Positions 32,805 to 45,500 of a stretch of DNA of 64,000 nt are shown one piece after another. The notes beneath the pieces were generated by a model. That model was not told where the DNA came from. It ran no database searches and worked only from the letters and a program-made list of their open reading frames with translations. The DNA is taken from the NCBI GenBank assembly GCA_963693305.1, contig OY855910.1, positions 18,516,362 through 18,580,361 on the forward strand. The letters are read 5' to 3'. A program made the position numbers and the translations under genes. The first letter of the stretch is position 1; each line of letters opens with the position of its first letter. Source of the stretch: Meandrina meandrites. Taxonomy: Eukaryota > Cnidaria > Anthozoa > Scleractinia > Meandrinidae.

Positions 32805-33100
32805 TTTCCGCCAAGGGGGGGGGACTCCCATATGGAAGGGACGGGGATGCTAGCTCGTCGGAAATTTTGAATTTAACCCCTAAAATAGACCAATCTGGGT
32901 GTGGCCGAACGTCATGCAGACCCCTAAAAGAGTAAACATAACGAATAAAAATTCTTTCTTTTTTGTTATTTCTTCGCGTGCAACCCTTAACGAGACCTTG
33001 ACGGCTAAAAATAATGACATTTTGCCCAGGGCACCCTAAGCGAGACCAAAATCCGAAATTTACACCCCTAAGCGAGACGACGAGCATCCCAGTCCAGCGG
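32805..33100 (-). repeat. Interspersed repeat, orientation 2
   Basis: Reverse complement of 23200-23500, including the G run at 32814-32823, GTGTGGCCGAACGTCATGCA and GCACCCTAAGCGAGACC. The pair forms long inverted repeats 9.3 kb apart on either side of the peptide cluster. Confidence 0.75.
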
Positions 33101-33511
33101 GCCTCTCCACTCAATAGAGTCCTGGGTACTAGTGTTGCCATGAACTGAGATAAAACATGTCAAAGATACCACAAATCGACAGGTTTTCGGGAAGTTTGTT
33201 GAAATCGCAGCTGATTGAACAATAGAGCAAATATATTTAAAACTTTCAATTTTCACCACACACAGCCTTAGTCGCTACAAAGCCCTCAGGCCTGGAGCAG
33301 CTGCACTTGAACTGGCGACAGAGGAAATCTCGCTGCACACGAATCTGTCATCATTGTCAGCATGTAGTCCCGGTTGAAAATGACATCACAGAGCTCAGCC
33401 AGAATTTGCCTTGCTCTTCACTGATGGGGACGAGGAAGAAGGAGTTCTGTGCACGAGATGACGGCTACACTGCTAAAGCTCAAGTAGGCTTTGTACTGCG
33501 GCGGAGGCATT
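33101..33511 (+). promoter_or_regulatory. 5' flank and probable 5' UTR of the CPED1 gene
   Basis: About 400 bp lie between the repeat and the ATG at 33512. No TATA box is evident. An ORF at 33307-33603 overlaps the first exon in another frame and is treated as a shadow. Confidence 0.35.
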
Positions 33512-36500
33512 ATGCGATTACTACGGCTTTGCAGGCGAAGATATGTCGTCTTTTTGTTGGCTTCGATTACAACGATGTCAGTGATATTGACTTACTGGAT
33601 TGAAAGTCGACTCCAAAATGATTCTGAAATTCCACACGAAGGGTTTCAGTCTGCGGAAAGAACAACATCGCAAGAAACAGTTGGAATTTTGCGATTAAAG
33701 GGAGCTAATATTCTGGAAAATGAGTCAGCAAGAAAACGAGAAGAAAGTAGAGTGGTTAGTACGCCCCGACCGAAACTGGCGTATTCAGTTACAGGAAAGG
33801 CTAAGGTGTCCAAGAAGATAACAGAAATTGGATTGTTGCAAAGACTGAAAGAGGTAAATTAATATTGCTTTAATCTGTGTCGACATATCAAAGCTAAGGT
33901 GAAAGTATAAGCATAATTTTGGAACTATAAAAGAAGCTCAAAAATAAACCGTAATTTCGAATGTCAGCTTCATACTTGTAACACGTGTTTGGTCTTGAGT
34001 GTAAGTCATGAAATTTTTATTACATTGTAACCACTATTACGTTGAAAAACCATTCATAAATCCAATCGTGGAAGATTAGAAGTATTTTTTGTAAACTTTG
34101 CCTTGCCAAGGCCCTCAATGATGATCTGGCATCGTTTCTTTGCTGTTCATGCTTGCCTGGTTTTAATAATTGGGGAATACCCCTTTAATAGTTTGAGTGG
34201 TAATTAATTAGTTCCTTTCACTGTGAAACGAGACAAAAAACTGACATTTTAGGTTAAAAAGTTGTTGAATAATTAAGGATCACTTTATAGTTTGACGGAA
34301 TATATCAATTCTGTTAATTTCTATCCCTGAAAATATTTTGACTTCATCTTTAGGATTTTACTGATTTTATTTATTTATTTTTATTTTTTGTTCTTTGTAT
34401 TTTATCCTTTGCAATTTACATATAATACCTTCACTTTAAAACAGTGAAGCATGGTATTAAATTAAATTAAGCAAACTTTGTGTCATTTTGTTTTCAAGAT
34501 TTCTGTAAATACCTGTAAAAAATATATTCTTAAATTGAAACTTGTGATCGGTTAGATAAAATTGTCATGTTTTCTGGAGTTGGGCAATTTTAAAGTCATC
34601 AAAGTTTGATGATAGTATTAATTATATATTTTTGTCTTTTCTTTTGAACCTTTTTTCATTTCAGTGAATTGTAAATTTTATAATTAAATTTAAAGTTTCA
34701 ATGCATGCACAAAGTCAAGAACTTTCCATTATCTTCCAATTAAGATTAATTATCTTTTGGGAGGAAGAAAGAGCTAAAAATGTTTGATAGTCAGAATTAA
34801 ATTTCTCCATGCAAGCTTTTTTGCTTGAAAAATACTTTGACGAAATAAAATGATGGATTTTACACTGGTCTTTGATTTCTTCTTATAATTTTTGTAACAT
34901 AGATTTAGCTATGAGGAGAATCTATCTGAAAAATTGTTATTCTTATATAACTATATGAACCTTACAAGAACTATAAACCAAACCATCTTTTGTTAATTCT
35001 GGTTTAAATGGGGAATCTATGAGGTCTGAGATAATTTTATTAGAGGAGCAAGAATCCAAGTTTTTAGACTCAAAAATGTTCAGGCTTTCCTAACAGCACT
35101 TTAACATGTATAAAAATGCTTCTAATGGTATTGACCAAAGTTTGACCCACATAGAGAATTAATTATTGTTCTCTTATATTGGTAACTAAGGCTGTATCCA
35201 TCACCATTAACAGGCAAAAAAGAACTATTGATATTTTGTATATTTAATGGCCAAAGAAAGAAGTTGATATAATTTAATTTTTAGTTGTAAAAGAGTGAAA
35301 CCAGATTGCTTTAAGAATATTTCAATTTGGCTTTTAATGTCTGTTGTACTTGTAATAATTTATATTGAATTAATAAAGTTCATTTTCTTGGCAGTTGGAG
35401 GAAAAGAAGTTGAAGACTCAGTCTGAAGTGTTGCTAGTGAACTTCTTGGACTCTCAGACAAAGGATTTCTTGGTAAACTTCAAACATACATTTGAAGCTC
35501 TCGGTTACAAAGTGATTTTGTTGAAAGGTGCCAAGATGTCTTCCATAAAAAGAGAATGGCAGGGACATAGCTGGTGTTTCAATGCAGGAATGCAGAAAGG
35601 AAATGATACTGTAGAATCACCCTGTTTTCAAAGGAATGATCTTTTCTTGCTTCAAGAAAATAAGAGGGTAAGTCTCAATTAATTTAATGAAAATAAATCC
35701 ATGTATAAGGTCAGTAGTGAAAAATAAAGGGTTTGACAAATTTTGAGGAGTCATCAAAGTTTTAAGTTGTAAGGACATTGGCAAGATTCACACAGTGAAA
35801 TATTGTTAGAGAGTACATGTACTTGAAAACTACTTGAATTCTTTAATGTCCTTGAAAAGCCCTTGACATTGCCCTGTGCAAGTGTTTAATTGCGTTACTA
35901 TGAATGTTGTCTTCCTTGTTATGTTTGGTGTTGATACTGGATTGAAACACTGTTAAATAATTAATTAAGAAGCTGAAAGATAAAAATTTCAATTTCAGAT
36001 GTCACCAGTCGCAGGTATAGAAAAACTACTTCTCAGAAATGATGGTTTCTGTTACTTGATGTCTGCATCCAAACATATCTCAGGTAGTCATAAAATGTTA
36101 CAAGTAACATATGTACTGTGGAACCCTTGTTTGGCTGCCACACCCTTCAGTGTGGTATATGTGAAAGCTGGTGAAATCATATCAGTTTTTTTCTCTTATC
36201 CCTTTAAAATGAGAACTTTTTAATACAATTGTACATGGTGTATTAGATTTTTCTCACATATTGCCAAGCATTTCTATTAAGACTCCAAAATGGACATCTT
36301 TCAAATAATTGTGCTGTCCTTAATATGACTATGCTGTTTCCACCGGGTGTCCTCCCTGCTCAGTTGGTCCCTTTAAAAATAATACTTTTGTTGAGTTAGC
36401 CTTAGTGTTAATTTAATTAACAGTATTTTATTTTGCAGCTTTTAAAGACAAGCCTATATCACCTGATTGCTTTGTGTTGCCAGCCCAAATCAAATCACTT

Positions 36501-39500
36501 CTTCAAGACATCAATGAGCAAAGAAGCCAGTCCTTTACTTTGAAGTCTCTTGGATCAGTCGTGACGCCATATAGTAATTGGGGAGATACTGCAAGTTCTA
36601 CTACTGAAAATCTGTATGTTTATTCGTTTTTTAAATAAAATTGTTGTGTCAATAAGATGTGAAGGAAATTATCAAGTGCTGTTAATTAAAAGGGATTCCT
36701 TGTTTTCCACAAAAAGAACAAAGGAAGAAAGTTATATTTTCTCTTCCTCAAAACTTCAAATCAGAATGCTTTTGTTGATTTTTCTTATTAGCGGCATTTT
36801 CAATGGTAAATTTGAGTTTTTGCAAGTGGTGAGAATAATTATAACTCTTCTGTGAGCCTGAGTCTTTCTTACAGCCTTGCCAAACAAATCAAGACTCTGA
36901 GATGGTGTTGCAAAAAATTTCAAGTTAGCGAGGGCCATGAAATTTAACGAAAATTCTGTGAGATGTGTATACTATTGTTTTAAGGACCATTCAACACCCC
37001 TTCTCTGTAATTCTTATATAATATCCTAGACAATCAATATTAGGATACAGTGAGAAAGGCATCATTACCATAAGGCTTAGCTGATACTTTGTGTTGTTTT
37101 GTTGTACAGAAGAGAACCTTGGCTCTGCACATGTACAAATTAGTACTTGATCTGTATTAATTTAATTACTTGAAAATATGTTAGTTTCTTGCCTTTTCTT
37201 TCTCAGAGATGGGTCTTCAGAGGCTGTTGTGCAGTCGTTTCCAGCAGATGTACTTCTAATTGAAGACAAAGCTGTTATAGTACAGGTTTATGCCTTAGTT
37301 ACTTCAGTATCTCCACTCAGGGTATACAGGCACAATGAGGGACATGTTCTTCTTAGATCAGCAAAGCAGGGGAAGCATGTAAGTTTACTGTGAGACCTTG
37401 TGCAGTTAAACTTCACCAAATGTAAACTCTTCTGAGAATTGATAAGACCATATCGAACAAAACAAGCCAGACACAGTAAATGGTTTCTGGCTTCTCTGTG
37501 AAGAAATTTTCAACAGAACCCCAGTGTATAGACAAGTGAGAGCATGCTGGCCAGGGCTCGAACCTGGAGCACTCGACCCAGAGTCTAGCTACTAACCATA
37601 AGGCCACCAGACCTTGTCCTCCTCGCTTTGTGTAAGACCGTGTTGCATAGCCTCTCACAAAACACCAAGCCATTATGTCAGAGTGCATGGTAAATGACAA
37701 ATACTGTAAAGTTTTGATAACAAGCCCCACCCAAAAATTAGCCGACCATGCATGTAAGCCCCTGGAGGGCTTATATAGCCATTGATGATAGTTAGAGTAT
37801 TTAAAGGGGCAGTCTCACCAAGATTTAGCCTTCTTGAAAATCCATTGAATGTGTTGGTGTTAGTTGGAAATCCACTAATAATTGCCTAACGTTACTGAAA
37901 TGCTCTGTGCTGGTCGCAAAAGTTGTTAAAACTTATGTGGCTGCAGATGGGTAGAAAAGAAATGGTCCAAAATTTGAAAACATTGGGCCAACGTTTTCAA
38001 GTTTGACAGTGTGACTTGGAGAAAAATCACTAAAAAACCATTATGGTTTATGCACATATTTTAGAGTCAATTTATGTCTTTTTTGGTGTTTAAATATTAT
38101 CTTGTTGATCCACAGGTAGACCAAGCATGATATTTGCATATATTAAAATGGCGGTCTTTATATAAGAGTTTGTATGGGATTTTAAACGGGGAACTTTCGA
38201 GCAAAGCGAAAATACTAAATAAAGTCAATGAAACATAACATTGTGTTGTTTGCTAATGTTACAGCGTGTTTGCTAGTAATTTAGAGCTATTTTACGTCTA
38301 TTTACTATTAGCTACTATTACCGTGTATAATAAATATGACAAGGTAGGACATGTACACTTCAGTCGCTTCTAGCATTCGACACGTGTTGAAAAATGCTCG
38401 AATTTCACCCACAAAAATAGTTTCGGCTGTCATGAGGATCCACATGTGAATGAAATAATGACACACAAATGTTTTTCTGAAAACTACTTGCTCATACCTT
38501 GTCTACCGCAGCAAGTAGCCGCTTCTGAATATCCAAAATCTGTTCAAAATAGCTGCCATATAGGCCGTGTCACCCATGACAGTAACAAAATAGCCCGAGA
38601 TAGACTGGACACAAGTCAAAGTGAACCCCAGCGGAGAGGGGCGCGTTATTTTTGCTCGCGCTTCAGTTTGTTTCCACCACCACCGGGCACCCGGTGAGGA
38701 CAAAATTGGGGCCCCCTCAAATCGTCCACGCATGACAACATGCGTTATGTGGAATAGCGTGTCAAGACAATTCTTTCAAATATAAAACACTCTCTTCCGG
38801 ATGAAAAAGCCCAATGCTACGGGCCAGGCAGTAAGCGAGAGAATCGCGTAACTGTTTCCTGTTATGCTTCAATCCGAGCGTAGTAAGTTGCACATAATTT
38901 GAGTTTGTGGACAATATGTTTTCTGTTAAAACGAGTGCGTAGTAAACAAATGATAAGGCTAGAAAACAAATTGAGCTATAATAATAAGAGAAAATATTTG
39001 ATAATACTAGATACGATGTGGATATAAATTGCCTTCCGCGAAAAAAATAAAATGTGGTACACTATAATTCCGCAGTCAAAATTATTTTGCTTTACTATCT
39101 TTAAAAGTTAAAATCACGTCTCGCACATGAATATGTTTCATTTCATGATTTATTTTGATTTTATGATCGGCTATAATTTTGTTGCAGGAATTGGTCAGAA
39201 AACCTTTTTAAGCTACCAAAGTTTAAAACAAGAAAATGACATAATAAAATTTTATTGATAAATAAGATTTTCATAAACCGAAGTTTGTAATTTTATTGTT
39301 ATCTCAATCATCCATTTAAGGAAACCGCACAAGCTACCATACACAAGAAATTATCGCAAAGTCTCAAGAAAATAATTATAATATTCAATCTTTTTTTGAC
39401 AGGATTTTGATTAATTACGAAGTTGGCGATAACTGTCTTACAACGTACAATGATATCACAGCCCATGTTAATCTTGAGATCGAAAAAGTGAGAACAAGTG

Positions 39501-42500
39501 AGGACGATAATATAAGCCCCCATGTTATCTTTAGGGCGGGGCACGAGGTATTTGGGGATTCTGTAACGACTTCAAACAAGAGAATTGAGAAGAAATGTAA
39601 AAAGGTGTTCCTGAATCTCAGGAAAAGGACTAAAATTCCAACAGAATGCTTAAACGCTATTCCACGTAACGCATGTTGTCACGCATGGACGATTTTGTCC
39701 TCACCGGTTGCCCAGTGGTGGTGGAAACAAACTGAAGCGCGAGCAAAAATAACGCGCCCTCTCCGCTGGGGTTCACTTTGACTGGTATGCAGTCTATCTC
39801 GGGCTATTTTGTTACTGTCATGGGCGACACGGCCTATATGGCGGCTATTTTGAACGGATTTTGGATATTCAGAAGCGGCTACTTGCTGCGGTAGATGAGG
39901 TATGAGCGAGTAGTTTTCAGAAAAATATTCGTGTGCCATTACATCATTTCATTCACATGTGGATCCTCATGACAGCCGAAACTATTTTTGTGGGTGAAAT
40001 TCGAGCATTTTTCAACACGTGTCGAACGCTAGAAGCGACTGAAGTGTCCTACCTTGTCATACCTATTATACACGGTAATAGTAGCTGATAGTAAATAGAC
40101 ATAAAATAGCTCCAAATTGCTAGCAAACACGCTGTAACGTTAGCAAACAACACAATTTTATGTTTCATCGACTTTATTTAGTATTTTCGCTTTTATTTAT
40201 TGCTCGAAAGTTCCCCGTTTAAAATCCCATACAAACTCTTATATGAAGACCGCCATTTTAATATATGCAAATATCATGCTTGGTCTACCTGTGGTTGATC
40301 TGTGAGTGCACATTAATAATTCTAGCAAAGTTAACGCAAAAACTTAGAGGATGGCTCGTGATACTGCCCCTTTAATCAGCTTCGTTCCCAGTAATTCAGT
40401 TATAAAACTTTTCTGTCTGATCCTTAGGTGTCTTCTGATAAGTGGATTCTTGAACAGTTTCTTAAACATCTGGAAAATAATTTTGGTGAAGAAAAAGCTG
40501 GTGAGGCAATAGAGTGGATGGATGAACTTGTTGTAAAAATGTTACTTTTACTGGAACCATCACTGGTTACCTACTTCTCAGGTCTGACGGCTAGTGAAGG
40601 AAAACAAATTTTGAGGTACATCTGCAATCTGATTAATAAGGTGGATTTTTTTAGTTTGGGTTTATGCACAGTAGCAGTTCACATAACCAGGGCTGTCATT
40701 AAGTGACGTAACCCGTAACACTTGTTATGCCTGAGTTATTTGGCTTGTCAAACAGTGCTTCTCCTCCCCTTGACTTGGGTGCCATTTTTCAGGTTTGGGC
40801 CTTTAATAAAAAAGGGTTTTTAGAAATTTTCGTTTCTTTATCATCAACAGGATCGGGGTTTAAGAACCTTTGTGGCACACCCCTATCTGAAATTTATGGG
40901 TGTACCCCCTCCCCCCCACTGGGATTGATATGGAAACCTCATTATTAGGGACTATAATCCTGGCCAATAGTCCCTGGACTTTTCGCCTTTTTGAATACTA
41001 ATGGTCTTTGTATTTCCTCACGCTCCATATTAGAAATATAATTTGATACTTCCTAGACACACATGTTTTTTGTTACATGTAAATTAAGTTGCACAATCAT
41101 ATGTTTCACTGTAAGTTCTTAACAATTTCTGTTTGACTGATGTTTAGGTGCAAGCAATGTTTCCAGGCCCTGGAGATCAGTTTTACTTTCAGTTCATCGC
41201 TCCATCCTTTAATTTTGGAGGTATGTTATAGGAAACTTAAACCTGTGAGATATATAAACTATATCCCACTCCCTTTTGCTGTATTCAGTATTATTATTCA
41301 ACAAATTCACGTGATGCCCATAAAATGGCAAGAAAGTCATTGTTATCTGTCATCTGTACACGATATCCTGCGATATATGTAGGTTGCCAAGATTTGTCTG
41401 AAATCTTGCAAAGTGCTGCACAACCATAGTTTTTCTTGCTGCAAAATCTGCCTATCAGCTGATAGCATTTTAAGTCTTTTAAGCCTGTTGTTGTTGACTG
41501 GAGTGGTGAATTTCATTCTTACAACAAAAATATCAGAATATAACTTATTTCATGTCTTTAACTTTTTTGTCATTGTCCATTCAAGGTTAAAGCTCCTGCT
41601 TTTGAGAAAGTTTCACAAAAAGTTATCCAGGACACTGTCAATCTATTGTTTAACATGTCGTCAGTGCCATTATCCCATGATATACATCGCACCTTGGAAG
41701 TCATGGTGGAAAGGTTGATAATCAAGGTCGGTGAAAAACATGGACTGTGCCTGTATTTCTATGAAAATTAGGCAGTGCCAAGACTTCGGTTGCTTGAAAT
41801 AATAAATAAAATCAATCATTGTCACAGAAAATTTGACTTGCAGTAGACATTCTTTATGTTTTCACCATCAAATCTTTTATAGTTTTCAGGAAAGGCAAGT
41901 AATAAAAAATTATTGGGCATAGGTCATGACTACAATTTGATGCAGTATGTTCATTCCGTTCTGTCAGAAGTAGCTCTAGAATTTAGATTTATTTCTGACA
42001 GAACTGAATTTAATTTAAGCTGGTAACATTCATATTCAAGGGTTTTAATGACAGTAGGTATATCTTTCCTTAAGGCCGCGCTGGACCCTTGCTCATTAAT
42101 AAATTCATTAGCAATTTATTTTGACGGGGTGTCATGTTGTAAATGTTTAATTCTTCGAATTTTGAACACTGATTCCTTCAAAACTTACCAAGGATAATAG
42201 GGGTTGATGGAATTTTATCATGATTGTTGTTTTACTGAGAGATGACCGTTTACTTTGATGTTACAAGCTCTTAAGTGTTAATCTGCAGATAATGCGATTT
42301 TGTGTCCAAGTTTCCAGCTAGAATAGCGCACCAAATTAAACGACTATATAACCTAGTGGTAAATCACAACCTCTTTTGTGTTCTGGTCAGAACGAAATTC
42401 TCGAATTCAGTAGTTACTAGGAGTTATTGGCTCCTAAGAGGGTAAAAATGTCAAATCTAAACTTTGAAACGTGCTATCTTCTTTTTGAAAAGGGATTTTA

Positions 42501-45500
42501 AAAATCCGTTTTGACCAGAACACAATAGAGTACACCAAGTTTATGTTCCCTGCAAATCAAGTCATGAAATTCTGTATCGGTGGAGAAAACTTGGACACAA
42601 AATTGCAGGTTTTGCCGCTTCCGAAGACCTACCGAGTCAGTGTTAAAAACAACGTGCGCTTTATTCGAAGCTTCGAATCTAATTATGCTGAATTATGATA
42701 ATTCACTACATGTACGTTCCAGCGCACAGGACACAAAGCGGAGAACAATAACATGTAATTACTTATACAAAGAACTTTAAGAAATATATTCTCTTGAATA
42801 TTTTGATTGTTGTCGGCTTCAGTCGTCGCAGTTCGTGCATACTCTTAAAATAAATGCATACATAATTATAGCAAGGGTCCAGCGCGACCTTAAGACAGCT
42901 GTATTTCTATGACAATCTCATTGTCTAAAATCAAATTACCGGTAGCTGACAATGAGATATTCAGGGTAGTATTGTAAAGGGTTGTATAGCCACAGTATTT
43001 TTAGCTGTAAAAAGTTAATTTCTCTTTGTTAATTTTTGCTGAGTGGTAAAATTATTATCCTGCTCAGTCTTGCGGAATATTGTCTGATTTTGGCCAACTC
43101 AGCTTATGGTGTTATTGGCTTAGTGTCAGGTGATATTCCAGTGGTCGATCCAGTGGAGGGGCCCGGGGGCCTGGGCCCCCACCTTATTTTTTCGGAAATA
43201 GCACATTTTCTTTGAAGTGCCGGAATTATCTTCACAGAATTCAACATTCATAGTCAAGGGGGCCCCTCCTTAGCTGAAGGTCTGGATCTGCCACTGTATT
43301 CCATTCGATTTCACAGAAGAATGTGTCAAATATAAGTTTATCCTGAACATATACATGCACACAAACCCTTTTCTGAGAGTGTCCTCAAATAAAATTATCA
43401 GTTTGAATAAGATTAATATAATTTGAATTAAACCCTAGAGTCTTAGTAAAAGTTTTTTCTTTTCTTCAATCCGTATTTTTTTTATATAAATTATCAGAAC
43501 AGCCAGTGCCAAGAAGTAAAGGAAAAATGTTTGACAGACGACTTTCTAGAATATTTATTACATGCTAGACAGGAGGAACAGCATATTGGAAACTTCAAAC
43601 AGGTATGTATTTATACTATTTTTCTCTTCCTTGACTTTTGTGAGCTTAATTAATGATTGACATTTTAATATGAAAAATATTTATTCTTGAACAACTTTAA
43701 GTCTAGCCTGTGGCATACATGCCAACCCTGGATTATCTGGGAGTCCTCCGGATACAGAATGACTCTCTTGTTCTCCCATACGGGTCACCAAATCTTCCGG
43801 ATTCAAAGAAAAATTCTCAACATTTGAGTTTTCATTCTAATTTGAAACAGAGGAAACAAATATTTTAAATGAACATAACATGGTTCAATATCACCACCTG
43901 GCAGGAGACTGACCAGCTGGCTATATACAAAGCGTGACTGAGGATTTTAACTCGGGACGACCGAGCACAAATCCAGCTAGTGGCAGGGAGGAAGGCTTTT
44001 ACCTGGGACCTCCGGATTACAACACCAGCGCCCTAAACCACTTGGCCTCGCTGCCTCCTATAAATTGGTATCTTGACGCAAAATTGGCGGTCTCCTGGAT
44101 TTCAATTATTTTAGGTTAGCATCTCTGCTGTGGTAGAGGCAACACATTGTAGGCAACCTGATGATGGATAATCTCATGGACACTACACATTAGTTTTTGT
44201 TTTGCATTATCAACAATGTAGGCAATTTGGGGATATCACATCTTCTTTTCTTTTTGTCCCTTGTGACACATTGCAGCTTTATCCAACCCCATATGGCGAT
44301 AAGTACAATGAAGTGATGCCTGAGTTGCTCGACAGTGGTGTAGATTTGAATTTTAAACAAAGAAGTAATTTAGGAACACCAGAAGTACATGACATTTTAA
44401 CACATTTTGAAGCACAGGTGGCTAAAACTACTTGGTGAGTCAGTTTAGTTATTGCAACTTGACATTATTATGCAGTAAAATGCAATTTAACAGAGTTAAC
44501 AATTAACTACAAAGAGCGCTTGCATTCATTCGGTAGTCAGCGGTTCTTTAATATGTGCAAGCATCAGGATTCCACATGTCTCAGACTGAGAAGTGCTGGC
44601 AGCCATTATAGAGATAGCATTTATAGAGAGCATTTTGTGTGGTCCGAGCACATCTTCAAGAATGTTTCCATCTAGGAGCTGGCTGCCAATAGTAGAAGCT
44701 CCTGGATGTCTCATGCACCCAGCTTCCATTTAACAATGCACTTGTTAATTGCAACAAAATAATAAATCGCTTCTGTGGAGAAATCACCCAGTTTTAGTTT
44801 GCCTCACTAGCTACAGTACAGTTAAAATTTAACAAATGATATAATTATACAGTAAAGGTAATCCAAATTGGGGGGAAGGGGGGTCGGGGGGGAGGGGGGG
44901 GAGAGGAAGTCATCAACCCCTTAGCTCTTATTATGGTTATGTGGGTGTGAGTTTGCATGTTAAACTACTGCAATTTACATGTAGCTTTTTAAGTATTCCT
45001 TTCCTGTTATTATCTTCTCGTAACTGCTTTTGCCTTGGTTTAATGTAGGCAGCACAAACGTGGTATTCAAACAGCATTGGTGACAAGCAATTCTAGAATA
45101 TCAGAAGGTACAACAATCATTATACGTGAAAATATTTTTTTCATTTTCTACAAGAATTACAAAAATAATTATAGCATGTTAATCTTTTTTTCATTTTACA
45201 GTAATAGTTACAGATCAAATGCTGTTTTAAGTTTAAAGTGCCTTTAACCCCAAAAACTTTTTTTGGGCGGATTAAATCTTTGCATCGTACTGAGTAAAAT
45301 GCCGCAAAAATTTTTGGATTTGGTTAAAACCACTATTTTTTGCGAATTTTTAACGTTGAGATTTCTCTACTCACGACCGAGTGAAGTGGAAACTGGGACT
45401 AGTGACGTAAAACCAGGATATTGGTAATCGTTCTGAAGTGGAATAATAGGAGTAGATCGTAGATCTGGATGGCGAGTAAGTAATTTTCGTAGAATATCAA

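Noticed and set aside
22000..33000. A CRISPR array, phage or bacterial defence island
   Set aside because: No direct-repeat/spacer pattern, no bacterial-style operons, and clear eukaryotic splicing throughout.
37178..37393. ORF as a separate gene
   Set aside because: It is CPED1 exon 5 plus intron sequence; the donor CAT/GTAAGT at 37379 and phase agreement place it in the spliced gene.
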